From the NCBI GenBank assembly GCA_027325115.1, contig DAHWFG010000126.1:1-6331 (forward strand): 6,331 nucleotides of DNA. The letters are read 5' to 3'. The notes under the pieces were generated by a model. It made no database searches. It saw nothing but the letters and a program-made list of their open reading frames with translations, and was not told the DNA's origin. Source of the DNA: JAKBCQ01 sp021807585 (GTDB lineage Bacteria; Planctomycetota; Planctomycetia; Isosphaerales; Isosphaeraceae). A program made the translations under genes and the position numbers. Of the stretch, positions 1-6,183 are shown piece after piece. Each line of letters begins with the position of its first letter. The first letter of the stretch is position 1.

Positions 1-76
1 ACGCGTGAGCGAGGGTCTTCTAATAATATCATGAAAACTGTTGAATGATCATTTGATCGGTCCCTCGCTTGCGCGT
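1..76. repeat. 15-bp inverted repeat with 46-nt loop
   Basis: Bases 1-15 (ACGCGTGAGCGAGGG) can pair with bases 62-76 (CCCTCGCTTGCGCGT). Thirteen of the 15 positions are Watson-Crick pairs. The other two are G-U wobbles if the plus strand is transcribed, but A-C mismatches if the minus strand is. The intervening 46 nt are AT-rich and contain a 10-bp palindrome, AATGATCATT, at 44-53. The left arm touches the window edge, so the repeat may extend further. No T-tract follows on the plus strand, so it is not a standard terminator. It could be an RNA hairpin, the ends of a small palindromic repeat element, or a protein-binding site. Confidence 0.55.
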
Positions 77-82
77 CGGGTT

Positions 83-110
83 AATATAATCTCTACTTCC
101 ATTCGCTCAA
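83..110 (-). promoter_or_regulatory. Possible sigma70-type promoter reading leftward
   Basis: On the minus strand TTGAGC (110-105) is followed after 16 bp by TATATT (88-83), matching the -35 and -10 consensus at 4/6 and 5/6 positions. Transcription would start around 76, at the right arm of the inverted repeat, and leave the window to the left. The same site reads TATAAT on the plus strand (85-90) but has no good -35 at the right distance. In such AT-rich DNA chance matches are likely. Confidence 0.25.
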
Positions 111-141
111 CAGATGCGCGCACGGTGCGTGGAAGATACGG

Positions 142-186
142 ATGAAAACGCTAAGAGACAAAATACGCTCATATTTCGTAAATTAA
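142..186 (+). CDS. Candidate 14-residue micro-ORF with Shine-Dalgarno
   Basis: ATG at 142 opens a 14-codon frame (MKTLRDKIRSYFVN) ending in TAA at 184-186. It is preceded by GGAAG at 131-135, six bases upstream, which is a well-placed ribosome binding site, and by a perfect TATAAT at 85-90. The peptide is basic and could form a short amphipathic helix. It resembles no family I know. It could be a small protein, a leader peptide or chance; the frame is too short for coding statistics. It points toward the convergent 3' end of the sulfatase-like gene. Confidence 0.15.
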   Translation: MKTLRDKIRSYFVN

Positions 187-245
187 TAATAATAAAAATA
201 TTCGGCTTTTGATTGTTGAATCATTAAGATCCGTATTCAAAGCTA

Positions 246-2417
246 TCATCGCAAACCTCGTTCGTCGCGATCGGCGATCGATCGGTCGACTTCGCGCGGA
301 ACGTCGCCTGAACCGCCGCGTAGGCCGCGATCGAGGCTCGCGCGACAATCCGCCAAAACCCGCTTGTATACGTCTCGGCTCGCCAGATCGGTCAGTTCGT
401 CGGGATCGCGAGCAAGATCGTAAAGCTCCTCGCGACCGTCGCCGAATTTCATATAATGAAACGTATTTTTGATGATCGATTGAATTTGACCGTGCACGAA
501 CACGGGAGATTCGCCGTGATTCGCCGGAGAATCGGGAGGATGATGAAGCTCGGAGAGGATCGGACGAGCGTCGCGCGGCGGATGAGGATTCTCCCCCGTC
601 ACAAGCCCCGCGAGCGATCCTCCAGGGAATCGCGCGGCGTCGCCAAGACCGATCAGATCGACGATCGTCGCGGGAAGATCGCGGAGCGTCACGGGACGCG
701 CAATCGTCGTCCCCGTCGCCGATCGGGTCCGCTCCGACAATCGTGATCCCGCTCCCTCGGTTTGAGCTTTTAAGCCTTTCGGCGCGGAAACCAAACTCCG
801 AGGCGCGAGCACCAAAAGCGGTACGTGAATCTCCTCGCGATGAAGGCTCGCGGCGTGGCCGAAAAGCCCGTGCTCGCCCCAGTGCTCGCCGTGATCCGCG
901 GTGACGATCACCAGGGTGTTTTCGAGGACGCCGCGGCGATCGAGTTCATCCAAGAGCGCGCCGATCTGTTCATCTATATATGCGATGCAATCGTCGTACG
1001 AATCGAGCGCGAACTCGATCTTTTCGCGTGATAATTCGTCCTTCTTGATCTCCCACCAACCGAGCAACAACCGTTTCTCTTTCTTCGTTTTCGGATTCGA
1101 CCCGAACCGCCGATCAAAACCTGAAGGGGTGAGATACGGATGATGCGCGTCGAAATAATTGAGGAACGCGAAGAACGGACGATCGTCGCCGCTCCGCTCC
1201 CAATCGAGAAAATCACGGTTGATCCGCTCGGCGTTTTTGTAATCCCACGGAAAGACGCCTTCATATTTGGCGTATTCGGCGGGAAGACTTAAACATTTTG
1301 GCATAAGTAATCGCTTGCGTGTGAATTCAACAAGCCGTTTATAGAGCGACGTCGAACGGAGGATCTCGGAGGCCGACACGGGGTAATCTTCGTAATGTTC
1401 GAAGCCGCGATCGAGGCCGGTTTCATGACCGCAGTTGATCGTGTTGGCGACGAACCCCGCGGTGCGCCTGCCGTTCTGATTGAGCGCTTCGGCGAGCGTC
1501 GTCTTCGATCGTTCGAGCGGCTTGCGCCAGCCCGCGAGCGTGTCTGTGGGCCAAAGACCGGTGAACATGCTTGCGTGCGAAGGCGTCGTCCAGGGGGCGG
1601 TCGCGAGCGCGTTCTCAAATTTCGCCCCCGTTCGCGCATACCGCTCGAGCTCGGGGGTCGTTTTGCGATGATATCCATATAAGCTCAGATTTTTGGCGCG
1701 AACGGTATCCATCACGATCAACAACACGTTGGGAAGTTTTGCATCGTCGACGAGCCGGTTTGATCGACCGAGGGCGCCGATCCACGCGGGTCGGCCGAAC
1801 GCGAACGCGATCAAAATCAAAAGCGCGCCGATCATTCGAATCGACGCCTTGAACGCGAAACACTCGAACCAAGCGCCGCGGCGCTCGATCGAACTCGCGA
1901 TCCGCCGCCCCAGCCCGATCGCCAGGCATACGCAAGCCAGGAACCGCATCGGCGCGGTCGAGATCGGGCCCAGGATCGCGAACGAGACGATCACCCAAAG
2001 CGCCCCCTCGCGAGAAACCAAGCGCGGCCGAACCCGCACAAACCCGGCGACGATCAAGCCCGCGGCGAACGTCGTGAACAGAGTCCCCGCGGGAACCATC
2101 CAGATATAATGTTTCCCCATAACCAAATAAATGTTATGATAATGCTTTTTATAGATATCGATAAATAGCTCGATGTAGCCCGCGCAAAGCCCCGCGAAGA
2201 CCGCGGCGACAAGCACGAACCGCGCCGAGACGGGAGCGCGATCCGATTTCGAATCGATATTGATATCGGAATCCGTCGTGATATCGGTCGTTCGATCGCT
2301 CGGCGCGCCGAATTCGGGGATCGATCGAAACGACTCCGCGCATTCGCGAAGCGTGTGGAACGCGGCGAAAAGCCCGTTCCTCGATCGTCTTCGGTCGGTC
2401 GACATCCTTGCCCGCAT
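246..2417 (-). CDS. Membrane-anchored sulfatase-fold hydrolase/transferase (AlkP superfamily)
   Basis: Start: I chose the ATG at 2417 (723 aa) because GAGAGGG lies five bases upstream; an in-frame TTG at 2459 would add 14 residues but has no such site. Seen: a polar N-terminus, with an Asp/Thr/Ser-rich stretch at about 42-58, precedes five hydrophobic segments near 65-85, 105-127, 138-154, 156-172 and 193-209. Arg-rich loops fall after the second and fourth, which predicts the catalytic domain (about 229-690) outside the membrane. The domain has IVMDT (D237), TTPSHASMFTG (T277 at the nucleophile position, H281), TADHG (D508, H509) and IHVP (H531), and ends with a sulfatase-type ELYDLARDPDE block. 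Known: PF00884 proteins with Cys or Ser at the nucleophile become formylglycine sulfatases, whereas LtaS and EptA use Thr. Inference: probably not a formylglycine-dependent sulfatase; phospho-transfer or phosphodiester/phosphomonoester hydrolysis outside the cell membrane is more likely. A long Ser/Thr/Gly-rich loop at about 541-576 is unusual. Substrate unknown. Confidence 0.85.
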   Translation of the reverse strand: MRARMSTDRRRSRNGLFAAFHTLRECAESFRSIPEFGAPSDRTTDITTDSDINIDSKSDRAPVSARFVLVAAVFAGLCAGYIELFIDIYKKHYHNIYLVMGKHYIWMVPAGTLFTTFAAGLIVAGFVRVRPRLVSREGALWVIVSFAILGPISTAPMRFLACVCLAIGLGRRIASSIERRGAWFECFAFKASIRMIGALLILIAFAFGRPAWIGALGRSNRLVDDAKLPNVLLIVMDTVRAKNLSLYGYHRKTTPELERYARTGAKFENALATAPWTTPSHASMFTGLWPTDTLAGWRKPLERSKTTLAEALNQNGRRTAGFVANTINCGHETGLDRGFEHYEDYPVSASEILRSTSLYKRLVEFTRKRLLMPKCLSLPAEYAKYEGVFPWDYKNAERINRDFLDWERSGDDRPFFAFLNYFDAHHPYLTPSGFDRRFGSNPKTKKEKRLLLGWWEIKKDELSREKIEFALDSYDDCIAYIDEQIGALLDELDRRGVLENTLVIVTADHGEHWGEHGLFGHAASLHREEIHVPLLVLAPRSLVSAPKGLKAQTEGAGSRLSERTRSATGTTIARPVTLRDLPATIVDLIGLGDAARFPGGSLAGLVTGENPHPPRDARPILSELHHPPDSPANHGESPVFVHGQIQSIIKNTFHYMKFGDGREELYDLARDPDELTDLASRDVYKRVLADCRASLDRGLRGGSGDVPREVDRSIADRDERGLR

Positions 2418-2455
2418 GATCGCCCTCTCATCCTGAGATTCGCTCCAACGACGGC

Positions 2456-2484
2456 GCAATACCGAAATTACGGGATTTTGTCGA
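2456..2484 (-). promoter_or_regulatory. Weak promoter candidate for the sulfatase-like gene
   Basis: On the minus strand TCGACA (2484-2479; 5/6 to the -35 consensus) is followed after exactly 17 bp by TATTGC (2461-2456; 3/6 to the -10 consensus). A transcript starting about seven bases further on would begin upstream of the ATG at 2417 but downstream of the alternative TTG at 2459, which fits the start chosen for the gene. The -10 match is poor and may be chance. Confidence 0.2.
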
Positions 2485-2579
2485 GATCAAGCGAGTCGAT
2501 CGGCGCGATCCGATCGCCTCGATGCTCGATTTGGCGCGTTCCGCATGTGTTGATCGCGAAGTGAACCCCGTTCGATTTC

Positions 2580-2622
2580 GGTTCCAGATCGAGTCGGCAG
2601 GCCGCGTCGCTCGATCGGTTCC
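2580..2622 (-). terminator. Stem-loop after the soluble paralogue gene (possible attenuator)
   Basis: GATCGAG at 2587-2593 pairs perfectly with CTCGATC at 2610-2616, and the loop holds a second small stem (CGGC 2595-2598 with GCCG 2601-2604). The structure is bracketed by direct copies of GGTTCC at 2580-2585 and 2617-2622. It begins within ten bases of the TAG stop of the upstream gene. There is no T-tract after it in the reading direction, so it is not a canonical intrinsic terminator. GATC-rich 7-mers are common in this DNA, which weakens the case. Confidence 0.3.
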
Positions 2623-2624
2623 CC

Positions 2625-4091
2625 CTAGGAGATATACCCCAGGCCGCTCAAGCGATCGCGGACCTCCTTTTCCTCGTCACATGAATAAACGGAAGAGTCG
2701 GCGTTTTGAGACACCCCCCTCCCCTGAAGCGACGTCCCGAGCATCGTCGGAGGAATATCGTAACCTCCCAGATCCATTAGCGTTGGGGCGACATCGATGA
2801 GCCTCGCCCCTTCGATCTCGCCGCTCAATTTCAAGCCGGGCGCCGCGAGGATGAACGCGCCGAATTGTGCGTGGTTGCAATCGTCGGGACCGGTGTCGTT
2901 TTCAAACGTGTGCACTGATGGATAGCCGACTCCGCCGATCGACCGCCAGGAAAGATCGCCGAAATGGACGATCAGATCGGGGGCGACGTTGCGGACGTTG
3001 CGATAAATCTCTTCGGGCTTGAAGACGAGCGTTCCCAGCTTTATCCCTTTGTCGTCGACGGTCGCCTCGAACAGCGCCTTGATTTCGTCGCGGAACGTCT
3101 CGTATTCAGCGGGCTCGACGACCCCCTCGGGCTCGCGCCCCTTCACATTAAAAAAGACCCGCGCGTAATAGCCCCCCTCGCTCCAAACCCTGGTGCGCGA
3201 CCAATCGACGTTCAAATTGGCGAACGGCGTGATCTTTTGTGGATATTCCTTGAGGACGAGCAGGCCGTTTTGAACGAGCCATTCGTTCACGCAAAAACCG
3301 CCGTCGAGCGCCTTCGCCCCGTGATCCGAGACGACCAGAACGACCGTTTCGTCGTCGACCAGCTCGAGCACCGTCGCGAGTTCGTCGTCGAGCCGGCGGT
3401 AATAATCGCGAATCACGTTTTGATACGGATTGCCGGGTTCGTGATGAATATGCTTGGGATCGTGATATTTCCAAAAGCCGTGATGCACGCGATCGAGGCC
3501 GATGTCGACGAACTGGAAAAAATCCCATTCGGTCGTTTTCATATAATGACGAACAACTTCGAACTGCTTGCGACTCATCTCGAAGATTTCGTCGCGGAGC
3601 CGAGCCTTGTCGTCGGTGCGAAATCCCTTGACGTCGGTTTGATAACCGCCGACGAGCGCGTTGATCTCTTGAGAAAGCTCGGGAGGATGCGTGAAGATCG
3701 AAGTCGCGGTGTCGGGAGTGAGGAAGCAGCCGACGAAGATCCCGTTCACCTTGCGCGGCGGATAGCCCGGGGGAACGCCGATCACGACTGAACGTTTCCC
3801 CTCGCGCGCCAGATGATCCCAGATCGCGGGCTCGACGATCGATTTTGAATTGACAATGCTGAGATTTTTATACGAGTAATCGGCGCGATTGCGAAATCCG
3901 TAAACGCCGAGCGATCCGGGATCTTGGCTCGTCGCCATGCACATCCACGCGGGGACGGTGATCGGCGGGATCACGCTTTCGAGCCGACCGTAACACCCCA
4001 GCTCCATCAGCCTGCGGAAGTTGACGAGCTTCTCGTCGCCGAAAAGCAGCTCGGGCGCCGCGCAATCAAGTCCGACGATCAAAATCTTCAT
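2625..4091 (-). CDS. Soluble AlkP-superfamily phosphodiesterase/phosphohydrolase (COG3379-like), short paralogue
   Basis: The 488-aa product belongs to the type I phosphodiesterase/nucleotide pyrophosphatase branch of the AlkP superfamily, which uses two metal ions to hydrolyse or transfer phosphate esters. Seen: D9 in IVGLDC, T45 in PPITVPAW (predicted nucleophile), D200 and H204 in DRVHHGFW, D256 and H257 in VSDHG, and H407 in CNHAQFGAFILAAPG, so the seven-residue metal and nucleophile set is complete. The first beta-strand begins at residue 2 and there is no signal peptide or membrane helix, so it should be cytoplasmic. The C-terminus ends RLSGLGYIS. ATG is the start; its ATGA overlaps the preceding gene's TGA, and GGAAGGGAG lies about 12 bases upstream, a little far, so coupling probably helps initiation. 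The product is clearly homologous to the preceding gene's product but lacks that protein's roughly 150-residue internal insert. Family call is firm; substrate is unknown. Phosphohydrolase, phosphodiesterase and phosphomutase-like activity are all possible. Confidence 0.9.
   Translation of the reverse strand: MKILIVGLDCAAPELLFGDEKLVNFRRLMELGCYGRLESVIPPITVPAWMCMATSQDPGSLGVYGFRNRADYSYKNLSIVNSKSIVEPAIWDHLAREGKRSVVIGVPPGYPPRKVNGIFVGCFLTPDTATSIFTHPPELSQEINALVGGYQTDVKGFRTDDKARLRDEIFEMSRKQFEVVRHYMKTTEWDFFQFVDIGLDRVHHGFWKYHDPKHIHHEPGNPYQNVIRDYYRRLDDELATVLELVDDETVVLVVSDHGAKALDGGFCVNEWLVQNGLLVLKEYPQKITPFANLNVDWSRTRVWSEGGYYARVFFNVKGREPEGVVEPAEYETFRDEIKALFEATVDDKGIKLGTLVFKPEEIYRNVRNVAPDLIVHFGDLSWRSIGGVGYPSVHTFENDTGPDDCNHAQFGAFILAAPGLKLSGEIEGARLIDVAPTLMDLGGYDIPPTMLGTSLQGRGVSQNADSSVYSCDEEKEVRDRLSGLGYIS
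4088..4091 (-). other. ATGA stop-start overlap, translational coupling
   Basis: Read on the minus strand, the four bases ATGA serve as the start codon of the short paralogue (ATG) and the stop codon of the long one (TGA). Such overlaps usually allow ribosomes to re-initiate, which keeps production of the two proteins linked. This supports their acting together, for example on consecutive steps or as a complex; that last point is inference. Confidence 0.85.
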
Positions 4092-5962
4092 GATAAAAGC
4101 GAACTCCCTTCCAGATCGCGATCGACTTCGGCGCCGAGCGCGTGCAGAATCGTCGGCGCGAGATCGACGAGCGACGCCCCCTCGCGACGAAACGGTCGAT
4201 TCATCAACAAAACCCCGGGAACTAGCGCCGGATCAATGATATGATCCCCGCTCCACTTTTTGATATTGTCCTCGACGAGCGTCGTTCCAAAGCCCCCCAG
4301 GCTCGAACTCCACGATACGCGATATCCCGCGGAATAATTGACGACGAGATCGGGAGCGTTTTGAACGTAAGGACCCGAATAGATTTGATCGCGCGGCGAG
4401 GCGCTTCGGATCGCGACCGTTCCCCGCTCGGCGTCGACGAACCCCGAGAGCGCCTCGGCGATCGCCGCGGCGAGCCCCCGAGCGTCGTCGGCCTTCACCA
4501 CGCCGAATTTCTCGCGCCCTTCAATGTTCAAATAAATACCACTTAAACCAACGGCGTACGCCTTCGTCCGCGTCCAATCGACGCTTTTAAACATGTCTCC
4601 CGCGCCCTCTCCGGGACGAACGCCGTCTTTGAGAAAAAGCAACTTATTTCCGTAAAGCCACGTGTTAATGTTTACCCCGCGTTGAAAGCTCGAGAAGCCG
4701 TGATCCGAAAGCGCGACCACGAGCGTGCGGTCGTCGGCGAATTCAACCAGCCGCGCAACCGCGCGATCCGCGGCGCGGTATTCGTCGTCGATCGTCGCCG
4801 CGAACTCGACGGCGTTCCGCCCCCGATTCGCGGGATGATCGCGCTCTCGAAACCTCCAAAACATATGCTGAACACGATCGGGCGTATCAAATAAACAATA
4901 AAAAAGACCTTGATCAAAACGTTCAAGCTCGCGCGTCGCCATCCGTTCGCGTTCGGAGCGGACGATCGCGCATTGATCAAGAAACGCGGCCTCGTCGATC
5001 CGCTCGTTGTCGAGCCCCGCGTGATCCTCGACCATCCCCGTCGTGTAATAAAGGCCGATCGATTCGGCGAGTTCCTTGGGATAAGCCGCGGGAAAGCCGA
5101 TCGGGAACAACGGAGCGTCGGGGTCGAAATTGACCGGCGAAGCGTACAACTCGACGACGGGATCGACCGCGATCAGCCGAAACCGGACGATCCCCCAAAT
5201 CGACTGCAAGAGCCCCGCCTTGAACTTAACCCGAAGCCATTCGCTCCAGGCGCCCTGCGCGACCGTGAGTTCGCGCGGCGAACCCTCGCAGCGAATCGTC
5301 GCGGTTCGAGCCGCTCGATTCACATGAACTTTTATTGGAAAAAGCATGGATTCGTGCGTTCTGGGCTTGCGAGGGCCAAGGACGTTCGTCGCGGCGACGT
5401 CGTGATCGTCGAATTCGAGCGTGACGACATTTTCACTTTCTCGCGGTCGAACGTCGCGCGTTTGGGTGTAAAAGGTCGAGGTTCCGAGCCCGCCGCGGAG
5501 GTCGGGGGTTCCCATGCCCGAGAGCATCGTCCCCTGGAATTCGTCGGGAGGGTACGTGCACGGATGGCGGACGATCGTCGAGCCGATCCCCGCGCGCGAT
5601 AACCTCGACCAGACGGGATCGCCGCGCCGAAGGTTCACGGCTTTAGGAGGTGAGAATGCGTTTTTTTGTTCATATTGATTGAGGGCGAGGTCGGGGAGAT
5701 ACGTTTCGGGTCGTCTGCGGATGAAATCGAAGATTCCGTGACCGCCGGGGTTCACTCCGGTCGCGAAGGTCGACCACGCGACGGGAGTTTGCGGAGGATA
5801 TGTTGTGGCGAGACGCGTGTAACCTCCTTGAGCGCTCAGTTTGGCGAGCGCGGGGAGTTCTCCCGCGGCGATCAGCGTCTCGACGATTTTGGGGTCGAGG
5901 CCGTCCAATCCAATGACGATCACTTTTCGGATACGTTCAAAGCTCAAAACTCTCGACCCCAC
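4088..5962 (-). CDS. Soluble AlkP-superfamily phosphodiesterase/phosphohydrolase (COG3379-like), long paralogue
   Basis: The 624-aa product is the longer of two tandem paralogues. Seen: D20 in VIGLDGLDP, T59 in YPPQTPVAW (predicted nucleophile), D362 and H366 in PDRVQHMFW, D420 and H421 in LSDHG, and H574 in SGDH, giving the complete two-metal site of the family. Between T59 and D362 it has about 150 more residues than its neighbour; most of the extra lies around 160-310 and is rich in predicted beta-strands, a likely accessory domain. There is no signal peptide, so a cytoplasmic location is expected. The start is uncertain: the GTG at 5962 has no clear ribosome binding site. A TTG at 5947 (619 aa) has GGGG nine bases upstream and makes a TTGA overlap with the small frame before it. 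The GTG at 5923 lies immediately before the first beta-strand. The gene overlaps the next one by 4 nt, so the pair form an operon. Family is firm; substrate is not known. Confidence 0.9.
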   Translation of the reverse strand: MGSRVLSFERIRKVIVIGLDGLDPKIVETLIAAGELPALAKLSAQGGYTRLATTYPPQTPVAWSTFATGVNPGGHGIFDFIRRRPETYLPDLALNQYEQKNAFSPPKAVNLRRGDPVWSRLSRAGIGSTIVRHPCTYPPDEFQGTMLSGMGTPDLRGGLGTSTFYTQTRDVRPRESENVVTLEFDDHDVAATNVLGPRKPRTHESMLFPIKVHVNRAARTATIRCEGSPRELTVAQGAWSEWLRVKFKAGLLQSIWGIVRFRLIAVDPVVELYASPVNFDPDAPLFPIGFPAAYPKELAESIGLYYTTGMVEDHAGLDNERIDEAAFLDQCAIVRSERERMATRELERFDQGLFYCLFDTPDRVQHMFWRFRERDHPANRGRNAVEFAATIDDEYRAADRAVARLVEFADDRTLVVALSDHGFSSFQRGVNINTWLYGNKLLFLKDGVRPGEGAGDMFKSVDWTRTKAYAVGLSGIYLNIEGREKFGVVKADDARGLAAAIAEALSGFVDAERGTVAIRSASPRDQIYSGPYVQNAPDLVVNYSAGYRVSWSSSLGGFGTTLVEDNIKKWSGDHIIDPALVPGVLLMNRPFRREGASLVDLAPTILHALGAEVDRDLEGSSLLS

Positions 5963-6183
5963 GGAATGAAAGTACGATCGCGAACCGAGGAACCGTCGGG
6001 ATCCGACCCGCCGTGAGGATCGTTACCGCCGAATGCGGAGAGCCCGGATGCGCCGCCGATCGTCCTTGGCACGACGCGCGGCGATGAGCCCGCGTGCGCC
6101 GTTCGGTCGTCGGCACCCGAGGATTGTTCGGCTCGTCGAGCGGGATCGTCGCGGCGACTCCAATGACCCGAATCGCGATTCAC
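5944..6183 (-). CDS. Doubtful 79-residue hydrophilic frame between two genes
   Basis: A GTG at 6183 opens a 79-codon frame ending in TGA at 5944-5946. The predicted product is rich in Ser, Gly, Arg, Asp and Pro, has no hydrophobic segment and looks disordered; I recognise no family. For it: the GTG overlaps the TGA of the upstream partial gene (GTGA), and its TGA overlaps a possible TTG start of the downstream gene (TTGA). Against it: no ribosome binding site is visible, and about 62% of third codon positions are G or C by hand count, which is unremarkable in this DNA. The alternative is that 5963-6179 is simply an intergenic spacer, in which I see no clear promoter or hairpin. Confidence 0.25.
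   Translation of the reverse strand: MNRDSGHWSRRDDPARRAEQSSGADDRTAHAGSSPRVVPRTIGGASGLSAFGGNDPHGGSDPDGSSVRDRTFIPWGREF

Larger units (their letters stand above)
1..245. other. AT-rich intergenic region downstream of the sulfatase-like gene
   Basis: This stretch lies past the stop codon of the membrane sulfatase-like gene and is clearly richer in A and T than the rest of the window, most of all at 150-230. No reading frame in it resembles a known protein. It contains a 15-bp inverted repeat at its left edge, -10-like hexamers on both strands near 83-90, and a 14-codon plus-strand micro-ORF at 142-186. No intrinsic terminator with a GC stem and T-tract was found for the upstream minus-strand gene. 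The composition suggests a regulatory or promoter region for a gene to the left of the window, which is an inference. Confidence 0.6.
2418..2624. other. Intergenic gap between the paralogue and the sulfatase-like gene
   Basis: This roughly 200-bp gap is the only sizeable break in the minus-strand gene series. It carries a stem-loop just past the upstream stop codon, a weak promoter candidate near 2456-2484, and the ribosome binding site of the downstream gene. It is dense in GATC. No frame in it looks like a protein. The gap leaves open whether the sulfatase-like gene is read through from upstream or separately started. Confidence 0.5.

Noticed and set aside
187..245. Intrinsic terminator for the sulfatase-like gene in the A/T-rich tract
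   Set aside because: A T-rich run exists on the minus strand near 190-200, but no stable GC stem precedes it; the only nearby hairpin is 4 bp.
209..746. Two Arg-rich plus-strand frames of 87 and 96 codons
   Set aside because: Both are mostly antisense to the conserved C-terminal part of the sulfatase-like gene, and their Arg-rich composition is what a complementary GATC/CG-rich strand produces.
2418..2459. TTG at 2459 as start of the sulfatase-like gene
   Set aside because: It has no ribosome binding site, and the ATG at 2417 has GAGAGGG at the ideal distance. The extra 14 residues are polar and match nothing known.
2964..3791. 275-codon plus-strand open frame
   Set aside because: It lies wholly antisense to the short AlkP paralogue, whose motifs are intact. 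Its translation shows no recognisable domain, and long antisense frames are common opposite GC-rich genes.
4910..5602. 230-codon plus-strand open frame
   Set aside because: Antisense shadow of the long AlkP paralogue; Arg/Asp-rich composition and no domain.
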